Source of the DNA: JBEKDJ01 sp050014415 | GTDB lineage: Bacteria > Desulfobacterota > BSN033 > UBA1163 | Assembly (NCBI GenBank): GCA_050014415.1 | Contig: JBEKDJ010000110.1 | Coordinates: 1 to 13,796, forward strand | DNA: 13,796 nucleotides | Reading direction: 5' to 3' | Shown here: one piece after another, positions 7,067-13,514 of the stretch | Layout of the letters: each line of letters opens with the position of its first letter | How positions within the stretch are numbered: position 1 is the first letter of the stretch | Position numbers and translations under genes: made by a program | Notes under the pieces: model-generated | Told to the model about the DNA's origin: nothing | The model's database searches: none | Seen by the model: the letters and a program-made list of their open reading frames with translations, nothing else

Positions 7067-7833
7067 AATAGGTCCTCCCAATCGGGGAGTTTTTCCCCAC
7101 AACGTTCGACAAATGCTTCATATATATCTCGTGCTTTCCCTGGCGTGGTGTGGCGGTATTTTTCAGCCAGGTCAGGATATGTCATCCCTTCATACAACCT
7201 ATCTTTAATAAGTTCTTTTTGCCAATCCTCCGAAATCTGAGCGAGCGTTTCTTTTATAGCTTTTTGAAGAATTTCCTTTTGTTGCTTATTTTGTAGTATT
7301 TGTTCTTGGGTCGGTGAGGTGTCTATCTGAGGATCGTCATCCGAAGAAGCTTTTCTTGTCTTACGTATCAACTCATCTATCATTTCCAAAACATGAGATC
7401 TTATTTCATAAAACATATTAATTCTACTTTGTACCTGGTCTAGGTCCTTTTGGTCCAAGGGCCCGGTTTCCAAGGTTTCAATTCTTCCCTTTAGCGCTTC
7501 AATATGACGGTCGATTCTGGACCGAACACGGTATAATCTATCGAGGTCTGGATTATGAATGGGTCTCCTTATACCGTCAACAAACTTGTAGTGAAGAATT
7601 CCTCTCACATAGGCTGACCAGTTATTAATCTGCTTTCCGGAACGTATCACACTCATCAAAGACAACAAGGTTTCTTGAATTATGTCCTGAATTTCGCTTC
7701 TCGGTGCCCCCCACTTTTTAAGATAGTACCCGCATATCATAAATAACAACTTAAAAAGCTCATTCTCAGCTTCACGTTGACCAAGTCTTGTGTCATCAAT
7801 TAATTTTTTCAGTTTTTCTTCCTGATTTGTCAT
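7063..7833 (-). CDS. ECF-like RNA polymerase sigma factor with long interdomain linker
   Basis: A 256-residue sigma factor. Region 2 spans about 18-90, with EIQDIIQETLLSLMSVI at 47-63 matching the core-binding helix and residues 71-90 (ending in Gly-Ile-Arg-Arg) resembling the -10 recognition helix. Region 4 spans about 194-245, with a helix-turn-helix near 216-245. ECF sigma factors are usually 170-200 residues. Here about 100 residues of charged, probably coiled-coil sequence separate the two regions. The AGAAGGAA just before the ATG supports the start. The stop codon overlaps the start of the anti-sigma gene. It should direct RNA polymerase to promoters of its own regulon when released, probably including its own operon, but no clear ECF promoter was found upstream. 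Confidence 0.8.
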   Translation of the reverse strand: MTNQEEKLKKLIDDTRLGQREAENELFKLLFMICGYYLKKWGAPRSEIQDIIQETLLSLMSVIRSGKQINNWSAYVRGILHYKFVDGIRRPIHNPDLDRLYRVRSRIDRHIEALKGRIETLETGPLDQKDLDQVQSRINMFYEIRSHVLEMIDELIRKTRKASSDDDPQIDTSPTQEQILQNKQQKEILQKAIKETLAQISEDWQKELIKDRLYEGMTYPDLAEKYRHTTPGKARDIYEAFVERCGEKLPDWEDLL

Positions 7834-7933
7834 TTCCTTCTCTCAATGAGAAATTTTGCTTTCGTTCACAGACGATCTCTATTGGATGACCAAAAGCAAC
7901 TTGGATTGAACATCAAAAATAGTGGAGGAGAAT
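7834..7933. promoter_or_regulatory. Divergent intergenic region between the sigma and zinc-ribbon genes
   Basis: About 100 bases must hold the promoters for the sigma/anti-sigma pair and for the rightward genes. A small hairpin (TTCTC with GAGAA, around 7842-7856) lies in the sigma gene leader near its ribosome site. I see no convincing sigma70 pair on either strand, which fits control by an alternative sigma factor, possibly the one encoded next to it. That is inference. Confidence 0.3.
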
Positions 7934-8290
7934 ATGGACAAAAACTTAAACGATTTATTCGAAGAAATCAACAAAATTGAGCAATCCAATCAAAATAACC
8001 AATCCGGAATTTACGTGAGACGGGAAAGGAAAGTCGAAATTGTTGCCGGAATCGAACGAATCATTGAAATTATCCGGTTTCAAAAGCCAGATTCAGATGG
8101 GATCCTCAATATAATCGAAGAGATACGGTATCTTTGCCAGGGGTGCAACTCCGTCTGGGTAGTCCCCGGAGTAGATAAATTCACCAATGATAAGAAAATA
8201 CTTTGTGGAAAGTGTTCATTCAGGGGAAAAATCAAGAACCTTTCGAAGCCTGTATGGGGTTTTTTCATTAAATCTGATGAAAAGAAGTGA
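7934..8290 (+). CDS. Small zinc-ribbon protein of unknown function
   Basis: A 118-residue protein with two CxxC knuckles in the C-terminal half (CQGC, then CGKC about 22 residues later), a classic zinc-ribbon spacing. The N-terminal half is charged and helical. Zinc ribbons of this kind bind nucleic acid or mediate protein contacts; the sequence does not say which. The ATG at 7934 is chosen over an upstream GTG at 7922 because GGAGGAG at 7924-7930 is then a proper ribosome site. The stop overlaps a GTG (GTGA at 8287-8290) that probably began the next gene, so it seems to be the first gene of the HerA-like ATPase operon. It is divergent from the sigma factor gene. Confidence 0.6.
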   Translation: MDKNLNDLFEEINKIEQSNQNNQSGIYVRRERKVEIVAGIERIIEIIRFQKPDSDGILNIIEEIRYLCQGCNSVWVVPGVDKFTNDKKILCGKCSFRGKIKNLSKPVWGFFIKSDEKK

Positions 8291-8440
8291 ATTCCGCCAA
8301 AAAACGGACAAATCGACCTAATCAATCCCTGAAGGAGATCATCAACGAACCAGGAGAGAAAACCGGACGAAAAAATCCTTGAAACGATTAAGTACCTCTA
8401 CGACTGCGGTTTATCTGGGGATCCTTTTATTAGCAAACTT
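8287..8440 (+). other. Probable displaced N-terminus of the HerA-like ATPase (frameshift zone)
   Basis: A GTG at 8287 overlaps the stop of the zinc-ribbon gene and opens a frame of 31 codons ending at 8382. The ATPase frame is itself open from 8333 back from 8441, with coding-like sequence but no ATG, GTG or placed ribosome site. A one-base skip somewhere in 8333-8379, for instance in the A6 run 8370-8375 or the A4 run 8359-8362, would join the two into a protein about 50 residues longer. Causes could be a real mutation, slippage, or a sequencing error in a homopolymer. Confidence 0.5.
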
Positions 8441-10420
8441 TTGCAAGACGCCCTCACAACGGGAGATTTCTCCGAACTCCTCCACCACCTTGAAAGAAAC
8501 CCGGAGCAGATTGAATCGGTAAACAGGCAGAACATCGTAAGAGAGTACTTAGCAGAAAAATACCCTTTTTACCCATTGCCTAGCGGTGAGGAATTGGAGA
8601 AGCTAAGTGGACCGATTAAGATGGGACTCATCAACTCAATCAACCAAGCGCTCATATTCTTTGGGCTGGATCCCGACATCCTAGCCATGCACACCATGGT
8701 TGCAGGAAGAACCGGATCGGGAAAAAGCTGGTATTTTGCTTTCATCCTCATCCAAATGGTCCTTCTTTCGGCGCTCCGCGGTTTTAATGTCTTCGTCCCC
8801 GATAACAAATGCTTCTACCGCAGGCTCCTTGGGAAAGTTCCGGGGTTGAACATAATCACCTTCGACAATTTCATCTTTAACCCCTTGGAGGTGCCGGATT
8901 GGATGCACCCGCTCGATTTTGTTTATCTCTTTGCCAAGAAGTTTGCGGCTGATAACCTGCTCTGGATTCCAAGCGAAAACCTTATCAGCGATGCCCTAGA
9001 GATTCTCTTCAGAAAAAAGGGGATCTTTGACAGAAGTAAAAACTATCCTAACCTATTGGAATTATACGAGACCATTAACAACCTCCGAAACGATAAAACT
9101 TATGGTCCAAGGTATAGGGACATTTTTGAGGCTTCGCTCAATAGATTTAAACCCTACCTTCACATTAAGAACCTCGTCCGGAGCAAAGGAATCAGTCACG
9201 AAGTCTTTTGCACCGAAAATGTCGTATTGGAATTACCCCTCAATAAAGTCCCAGATGCTGTTCACAATTTCCTGGTCTCCTGGATCCTCAATCTCACTTA
9301 CTCAAAGAACATTACGCTGGGAATAAGGGGAGACCGGCTCCACCATTTCAACTTGATAGACGAATCAAGAACCCTTTTGAACGCGAACCGTGAACACAGC
9401 GGATTTGAAAATATAGAGCCTGGAATAAATGAAATTTTTGCCAAAGGAAGAGAGTTCGAAATAGGTCTTTGGCTGGGAAGCCAGGAAATGAAAAGTTTCT
9501 CGTACAGCTATAAAGCCAATTGTTTCACAAAAATTTGCTTTCCTTTAACTGAAGGGGATGATGTCTCTGAAATCAAACGATCATTCGGTTTGACTGAAGA
9601 GCAGGGAGACTACCTCTACAAGCTTGCTGAAAGAAGGATGGCTGTGTGTCGTTTTGCAAAGTTTGAACGCCCGTTCATAATCATCGTGCCTGAACTCCAC
9701 GGATTAGAGCAGGTTCCAACCGACAAGGAAGTGGAAGAAGCCATGGCCGGCTTTTATCAAGAAATCCTGCCCAAAGAGGATGCCGCAGAAATTGTCTCCC
9801 AGAAAGCCATTCCCCGATTTAATTTCTCCGACGCGGAGATTGATGGGACCGTCATGCTCAGGCACCTCGCGCAGAATCCGTTTCTAAGCTACGGAAACTT
9901 AATAACCGCATTGAACCTAACCCCCGCGAGAGGGGACAAGGCTAGAGCATGGATGGTAAATTCTGGATTCCTCGTGGAAGTCCACAGCATCATGCTCCGG
10001 AGAGGCAAGCCCGGAGAGTATTATGAGTTGACTGAATATGCCTACAACCTTTTTCACGGAAAACCTCCTGCTGGCAAGGGAGGGTTCAGACACAAGTGCT
10101 TTTGTCATGCCATAAAGAATTCAATGGAAGAACAGGGATTTGATTCACAGCTCGAAGCCATGGTCGGGGCGAGCCCAAAGGCATTTGATGTCCTGGCTTG
10201 GAAGAAAGGGGAAGGAATGTTTGGTTACGAAGTGACGCTTCATTTCCAGAACCTGACTAAGAATCTGCGAGATGACCTTGAAACGACTGTCAAAAAGGTT
10301 GTGGTAGTCTGCAAGGGCAAAGATGATCTGGAAAAAGCCAAAACCATTGCCAAAAATGAGTTTGGGGGGTTGAGCAGGCTGGAATTCAAGACCATCTTTG
10401 AGTTCACACAAAAAGATTAG
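8441..10420 (+). CDS. HerA/VirD4-like DNA-translocating ATPase with C-terminal winged-helix and nuclease-like domains
   Basis: At least 659 residues, counting from a TTG start. Walker A GRTGSGKS is at 89-96 and Walker B-like LIDES has its Asp at 307 and Glu at 308, after hydrophobic residues. Together with a KANCFTKICFP stretch this fits the HerA/FtsK/VirD4 class of hexameric DNA pumps and coupling proteins. Residues about 474-540 look like a winged helix. Residues about 545-659 resemble a PD-(D/E)XK nuclease fold with D583 and E597, but the expected final Lys is Thr (YEVT), so it may be inactive. It probably moves DNA for transfer, segregation or defence; a coupling-protein role fits its place in an integrative element. 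The TTG start is poorly supported, and the true N-terminus likely lies upstream (see 8287-8440). Confidence 0.75.
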   Translation: MQDALTTGDFSELLHHLERNPEQIESVNRQNIVREYLAEKYPFYPLPSGEELEKLSGPIKMGLINSINQALIFFGLDPDILAMHTMVAGRTGSGKSWYFAFILIQMVLLSALRGFNVFVPDNKCFYRRLLGKVPGLNIITFDNFIFNPLEVPDWMHPLDFVYLFAKKFAADNLLWIPSENLISDALEILFRKKGIFDRSKNYPNLLELYETINNLRNDKTYGPRYRDIFEASLNRFKPYLHIKNLVRSKGISHEVFCTENVVLELPLNKVPDAVHNFLVSWILNLTYSKNITLGIRGDRLHHFNLIDESRTLLNANREHSGFENIEPGINEIFAKGREFEIGLWLGSQEMKSFSYSYKANCFTKICFPLTEGDDVSEIKRSFGLTEEQGDYLYKLAERRMAVCRFAKFERPFIIIVPELHGLEQVPTDKEVEEAMAGFYQEILPKEDAAEIVSQKAIPRFNFSDAEIDGTVMLRHLAQNPFLSYGNLITALNLTPARGDKARAWMVNSGFLVEVHSIMLRRGKPGEYYELTEYAYNLFHGKPPAGKGGFRHKCFCHAIKNSMEEQGFDSQLEAMVGASPKAFDVLAWKKGEGMFGYEVTLHFQNLTKNLRDDLETTVKKVVVVCKGKDDLEKAKTIAKNEFGGLSRLEFKTIFEFTQKD

Positions 10421-10480
10421 GATTTTTGTTTCAACTTTTTCTCCAGAAGGAAGACATTAAATAATCAGGAGGGCACAACG

Positions 10481-10732
10481 ATGGAAATCCAGTGGAAAAA
10501 CGTTTTTTTGTTTTTCGGAATCCTTTTATTACTCATTTATTTGAGCTCAATCGTTAATACCTTTGCAGAAATCATTACAGGTGGCATTGAAACGATTAAG
10601 GCGGCTTTGCCCTCTCCGGGAAGCTTTGGTCATGGAGTAAGTTCTCGAACCTACTCCCTTGCGCGGTTATGCGCATTGTTGATTTTTATCGTAGGGGTCC
10701 TCAAGCTGATAAAGAATTGGAGCAAGAAGTAA
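10481..10732 (+). CDS. Two-helix membrane miniprotein
   Basis: An 83-residue protein with hydrophobic helices near residues 8-26 and 62-77 and a short loop rich in Gly, Pro and Ser between them. The basic C-terminus (KNWSKK) suggests it faces the cytoplasm. The ribosome site AGGAGG lies just before the ATG. It sits 60 bases after the HerA-like ATPase gene on the same strand, so it may be a membrane partner of that ATPase. Size and topology also resemble VirB2/VirB3-type small transfer proteins, but no specific motif confirms this. Confidence 0.6.
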   Translation: MEIQWKNVFLFFGILLLLIYLSSIVNTFAEIITGGIETIKAALPSPGSFGHGVSSRTYSLARLCALLIFIVGVLKLIKNWSKK

Positions 10733-10759
10733 TCGAACCAGAGTAGGCGACCGGTAACC

Positions 10760-11035
10760 ATGGACAAAGAATTTCTGAATATCAAGGAAGTTAGTGAATA
10801 TCTCGGGATGAAGAAATCCACACTATATTTCTATGTGGAGAATGGTGATATTCCTCATTACAGGATCGGACGCCTTATAAAGTTCAAAAAGCATGATATT
10901 GACCAATGGATGGTAGAGAATAAGCGCGAAAAAATCGACTTGCCAAAGTTGGCGTCAAGGGTGCTTGGAAAAGTATCAGGTGAAATTGTAGATGTCCACT
11001 CCATCGTCAAAAAAGCTATTGCTGAGACCAAATAA
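10760..11035 (+). CDS. Excisionase-like helix-turn-helix protein
   Basis: A 91-residue protein whose first 55 residues form a MerR/excisionase-type helix-turn-helix: a LNIKEVSEYLGMKKSTLYFY recognition block, then IPHYRIGRLIKF with the usual basic wing, and a closing DIDQWM helix. Proteins of this type next to a tyrosine integrase usually act as recombination directionality factors that favour excision, and can also repress transcription. The C-terminal 35 residues are not recognised. The ribosome site is weak. It lies 27 bases after the membrane miniprotein and 64 bases before the integrase start, so the genes are probably co-transcribed. Confidence 0.75.
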   Translation: MDKEFLNIKEVSEYLGMKKSTLYFYVENGDIPHYRIGRLIKFKKHDIDQWMVENKREKIDLPKLASRVLGKVSGEIVDVHSIVKKAIAETK

Positions 11036-11099
11036 AATGGATATACTCTTCCCCAAGAGAAACCAGGTTGAGTCAAGGGCCTCAGAAAGGAGGGGACCC
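11036..11099 (+). promoter_or_regulatory. Integrase leader with partly masked ribosome site
   Basis: The leader holds a small CTCTT/AAGAG hairpin (11046-11059) and a strong AAAGGAGGGG ribosome site at about 11086-11095. An upstream GGGCCTC can pair with parts of this site (CCTC with GAGG, GGG with CCC), which would dampen integrase translation. The stems are short and the effect is unproven. Confidence 0.25.
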
Positions 11100-12176
11100 A
11101 TGGGACTTTTCAAGAGAGGTCAAACCTGGTGGATGAGGTTTACCTACAAGGGGAAGCAGATACGAAAATCTACGGAAACAGATGACAAGAAACTGGCAGT
11201 GAGGATTTACCAAAAGGTCATGGGAGAAGTGGCAGAAGGCAAGTGGTTTGAGAAATTACCCGGGGAAGAAAAAACCTTTACGGAGATGATGGAAAAGTAC
11301 TTGGTTGAACATTCAGCAAGGAATAAGGCTTCAAGTTCTCACATCCGAGATAAAAGCCTAAGAAAGCATCTGGTTCAACATTTTGGGGATCTCACCCTCG
11401 CGGAAATCAACCCCAAACTTATTTCAGAATATAAAACAAAAAGAATAGAACAAGGTGCTTCTCCCCGAACCGTGAATTACGAACTCGCCCTTATGGGCCA
11501 CGCCTTCAATCTTGCTATCAAAGAATGGGAATGGTGCAAAGATAATCCGGCAAGTAAAGTCTCCAGAGAGAAAGTCAACAATTCTATCGAGCGCTGGTTA
11601 ACTGACGAAGAGGAGGAAAGATTATTGGGATTGGCTCGCAAATGGTTACAGGAGCTAATTATCTTTGCACTAAACACAGGGCTACGTCAGAGCGAAATGC
11701 TCAGTCTCCAATGGCCGCAGATTGATCTCTTTAGAAAAACCTTGACCATCCTTGAGCAGAAGAACGAGGGCAAGGATATTCTACCCTTAAATAAGAAGGC
11801 CTTGGAAGTTTTGAAATTGAGGGCAAAGATTAGGCATATCAATACCAACCTTGTCTTTTTCACATCCAAAGGAACAAGGATCAGCGCCAGAAACCTGCTG
11901 AGAGCTTTTTATACAGCTACCAAGAAGGCAGGGATTGAAGGCTTTCGATGGCATGATCTCCGCCACACTTTTGCGACCAGACTGGTCCAAGAAAGGGTTG
12001 ATATCTACACTATTCAAAGACTTGGAAGGTGGAAGGATATCTCAATGGTGAAGAGATACGCTCATCACTCATCTGAAAGTCTTCGGGCAGGAGTAGAAGT
12101 ATTAGACAAGGTGAGAAAGAAGATTAGCACAAATTTAGCACAATCCAAGGGAAAAGGGGTTACAGCAAATCAGTAA
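11100..12176 (+). CDS. int: Tyrosine recombinase integrase of the element
   Basis: A 358-residue phage-type integrase. The N-terminal part (1-50) fits an arm-binding or linker domain, about 60-150 a core-binding SAM-like domain, and 170-340 the catalytic domain. Catalytic residues: R196 in NTGLRQSE, H285 and R288 in HDLRH, W311 at the second histidine position in LGRWKD (a common variant), and nucleophile Y320 in KRYAHH. It should recombine the element's attP with an attB at the tRNA-Arg gene. The ATG at 11100 has a strong ribosome site; a longer frame beginning at 10992 overlaps the excisionase-like gene and is rejected. The gene points at the tRNA 3' end and stops 14 bases from it, the standard position for an integrase beside its attachment site. 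Confidence 0.9.
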   Translation: MGLFKRGQTWWMRFTYKGKQIRKSTETDDKKLAVRIYQKVMGEVAEGKWFEKLPGEEKTFTEMMEKYLVEHSARNKASSSHIRDKSLRKHLVQHFGDLTLAEINPKLISEYKTKRIEQGASPRTVNYELALMGHAFNLAIKEWEWCKDNPASKVSREKVNNSIERWLTDEEEERLLGLARKWLQELIIFALNTGLRQSEMLSLQWPQIDLFRKTLTILEQKNEGKDILPLNKKALEVLKLRAKIRHINTNLVFFTSKGTRISARNLLRAFYTATKKAGIEGFRWHDLRHTFATRLVQERVDIYTIQRLGRWKDISMVKRYAHHSSESLRAGVEVLDKVRKKISTNLAQSKGKGVTANQ

Positions 12177-12180
12177 CCCC
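12156..12180 (-). terminator. Intrinsic terminator downstream of tRNA-Arg, overlapping the integrase 3' end
   Basis: GGGGTTAC (12156-12163) and GTAACCCC (12173-12180) form a perfect 8-bp stem with a 9-base loop. Read on the minus strand, as for tRNA transcription, it is followed directly by TTTTCCCTT, so it fits a tRNA terminator 10 bases beyond the CCA end. It contains the last bases and stop codon of the left integrase gene and may also end that transcript. The terminator is therefore likely supplied by the element. Confidence 0.6.
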
Positions 12181-12187
12181 CTGATTT
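12167..12187. repeat. Inverted repeat with 7-bp spacer next to the tRNA 3' end, possible recombinase site
   Basis: AAATCAG at 12167-12173 and CTGATTT at 12181-12187 are perfect inverted arms around a 7-bp spacer, four bases before the tRNA 3' end. Arms around a 7-bp overlap is the layout of many tyrosine recombinase core sites, but 7-bp arms are short and the exchange itself may occur inside the tRNA. The repeat overlaps the terminator stem, so as RNA the two folds exclude each other. Confidence 0.3.
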
Positions 12188-13338
12188 CATTGGCGCGCCC
12201 AGCCCGACTTGAACGGGCGACCTGCGGATTCGTAGTCCGACGCTCTATCCAACTGAGCTATGGGCGCTTTCAAATGATTTCGGATATCTATCACTTCATT
12301 CCGATCTTTGTCAACCTGCATCGTTGTGGAAATCGTTGTGACCGGATCCAGACTTTCGACTGCCCTTCTCTTGTGTTCCGGTGTTGGATGGGAGTATCTC
12401 ATGGTCATTTTGATGTCCTTGTGACCCAACAGCTCGGCAATCGTTTTGATGTCGTACCCCTTCATACCGAGCCTAGTCCCGAACGTATGTCGAAGGGAAT
12501 GAAAGGTCAACTCCTCGATCCCTGCCCTTTTCAGAGCGCTATGCCATGCGGTCTTAACATCGCCGTATGGCTTTCCACTATCTGAAAAGACATACTCACC
12601 ACTACTTACCTTTCTGACATCTTCAAGGGTCTCGGTCAATTTCCGGTTCATGGGGATCTTCCGGATCTCGCCGGTTTTCGTTCCCTCAACGGTGATCACC
12701 CCGGCCTTGAAATCCACATTCACCCATTTCAGATTGAGGATCTCACCTTTTCTCATACCGGTATTGAGCGCCATCACGATGATCGGTTCAAGATGTTTTA
12801 ATCTCACCGTGGATATGACAGTCTCCATGAGCCTTGCTTCCTCGTCATCGGAAAGTATCCTCTCTCGTCCTCTTGGTTCCCTGAACAGCTTCACTTCCTT
12901 GACCGGGTTCTTTTGTATCTTGCCCCATTTGATGGCCATCGTGAACATGTGGCGCAGACAAGCGAGTTCCCGGTTGATGGTAGCTGGTTTAACCTTTTTC
13001 ATTCGATCCTGTTTGTAGCGTTCGATCATGAGAGGATTGATTTCAGAAAGCGCTCTACTTCCGAAAAAGGAACAAAGGGCCTTGATCGATACCTGATCCC
13101 GGAGAGATGATCCCGGCCTTTTGTTCACCACGGAGTATTCAAGATATTGCCCCGTAAACCTCTCAAAAGGTACTCGGACAACCCTTTGCCGCCACTCTGC
13201 ACGGATGACCTCTGCTCGGCGAATGGCCAATTTCTCCTCTGCAATGCTCCGAGTGACCGGCCCGATTCTTTCCGTATAGCGCTTACCGCCCTCATAGAAG
13301 TCAAGATACCAGCTTTTCCCCCGCAGGTAGATCCCCAT
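12187..13338 (-). CDS. int: Second tyrosine recombinase, reading frame runs through tRNA-Arg
   Basis: A 383-codon frame encoding a phage-type integrase. Catalytic residues: R196 in NTGMRKGE, K in the TKTGEIRKIP hairpin, H280 and R283 in HSLRH, a canonical LGHKDIKMT box and nucleophile Y315 in MRYSH. Residues 1-40 fit an N-terminal AP2-like arm-binding region and about 55-150 the core-binding domain. The integrase-like sequence ends near residue 335. The remaining codons come from the tRNA promoter region, and residues 358-383 exactly match the tRNA gene in frame (starting APIAQLDRAS, a translated-tRNA signature). Start: ATG at 13338 with GGGAGGGG upstream and a good promoter. It probably belongs to another, perhaps older, element to the right, or is a remnant; an unusual 5'-side tRNA insertion is also possible. 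Confidence 0.85.
   Translation of the reverse strand: MGIYLRGKSWYLDFYEGGKRYTERIGPVTRSIAEEKLAIRRAEVIRAEWRQRVVRVPFERFTGQYLEYSVVNKRPGSSLRDQVSIKALCSFFGSRALSEINPLMIERYKQDRMKKVKPATINRELACLRHMFTMAIKWGKIQKNPVKEVKLFREPRGRERILSDDEEARLMETVISTVRLKHLEPIIVMALNTGMRKGEILNLKWVNVDFKAGVITVEGTKTGEIRKIPMNRKLTETLEDVRKVSSGEYVFSDSGKPYGDVKTAWHSALKRAGIEELTFHSLRHTFGTRLGMKGYDIKTIAELLGHKDIKMTMRYSHPTPEHKRRAVESLDPVTTISTTMQVDKDRNEVIDIRNHLKAPIAQLDRASDYESAGRPFKSGWARQ
12191..12267 (-). tRNA. tRNA-Arg (anticodon ACG), element insertion site
   Basis: A 77-base complete cloverleaf on the minus strand: acceptor GCGCCCA with TGGGCGC, D stem GCTC/GAGC, anticodon loop CTACGAA (ACG, reads CGN Arg codons), T stem GCCCG/CGGGC with loop TTCAAGT, discriminator G and encoded CCA. 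The top anticodon-stem pair is a T-C mismatch; the other four pairs are normal. It carries the likely attB for the left integrase, and the right integrase frame reads straight through it. A second copy of its 3' end, expected at the far end of the element, is not in this window. Confidence 0.95.
12285..12314 (-). promoter_or_regulatory. Likely tRNA-Arg promoter inside the second integrase reading frame
   Basis: On the minus strand a perfect TTGACA (12314-12309), an 18-base spacer, then TAGATA (12290-12285), 17 bases before the tRNA 5' end, which gives the short leader expected for a tRNA. It lies within the last codons of the second integrase frame. The -10 is only a partial match. Confidence 0.5.
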
Positions 13339-13370
13339 CAGCCCCTCCCATTTTCACCGGGAATAAGGTC

Positions 13371-13399
13371 ATTATATCCACACTCCAGAGAAACATCAA
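13371..13399 (-). promoter_or_regulatory. Sigma70 promoter of the second integrase
   Basis: On the minus strand TTGATG (13399-13394), a 17-base spacer and a perfect TATAAT (13376-13371), giving a leader of about 26 bases to the ATG at 13338. A strong match. Confidence 0.7.
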
Positions 13400-13442
13400 G
13401 GGGGATTTACCAGGCACTGGAAAAAGTCTCGTTTTTGGGGCT

Positions 13443-13460
13443 ATAGCGGGTCATAGCGGG
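13443..13460. repeat. Tandem ATAGCGGG repeats upstream of the second integrase
   Basis: ATAGCGGG occurs at 13443-13450 and 13453-13460, a 10-base period close to one helical turn. Phased short repeats beside an integrase gene are typical of arm-type integrase or excisionase sites, but two copies is little evidence. Confidence 0.3.
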
Positions 13461-13480
13461 GCCATTCTGTGGGTATGGAA

Positions 13481-13501
13481 TGCGGCCTCGACAGCGCCGC
13501 A
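13481..13501. terminator. GC-rich hairpin after the 85-residue protein gene
   Basis: TGCGGC (13481-13486) and GCCGCA (13496-13501) form a 6-bp stem with a 9-base loop, 13 bases beyond the stop codon of the minus-strand gene at 13515. There is no T run, so it is at most a weak terminator. Confidence 0.3.
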
Positions 13502-13514
13502 CTCCTCCGTCAAT

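Noticed and set aside
7067..7102. Anti-sigma start 12 codons upstream of 7066
   Set aside because: It lies inside the sigma gene's C-terminal codons without a ribosome site, while the ATG at 7066 has GGGAGG and an ATGA overlap.
6408..7240. Plus-strand frames opposite the sigma and anti-sigma genes
   Set aside because: Serine- and phenylalanine-rich antisense shadows without ribosome sites or motifs.
7922..7933. GTG start for the zinc-ribbon gene at 7922
   Set aside because: It would consume the GGAGGAG that serves the ATG at 7934 and has no ribosome site of its own.
10992..11099. Longer integrase start at 10992
   Set aside because: It overlaps the excisionase-like gene out of frame, has no ribosome site, and the added residues do not resemble an integrase N-terminus. 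ATG 11100 has a strong ribosome site.
1..12190. Second copy of the tRNA-Arg 3' end marking the far attachment site
   Set aside because: No matching direct repeat was seen in the window by eye, so the far end of the element is presumed to lie outside.
12190..13446. Plus-strand frames opposite the second integrase
   Set aside because: Antisense shadows of a clear integrase with all catalytic residues on the minus strand.
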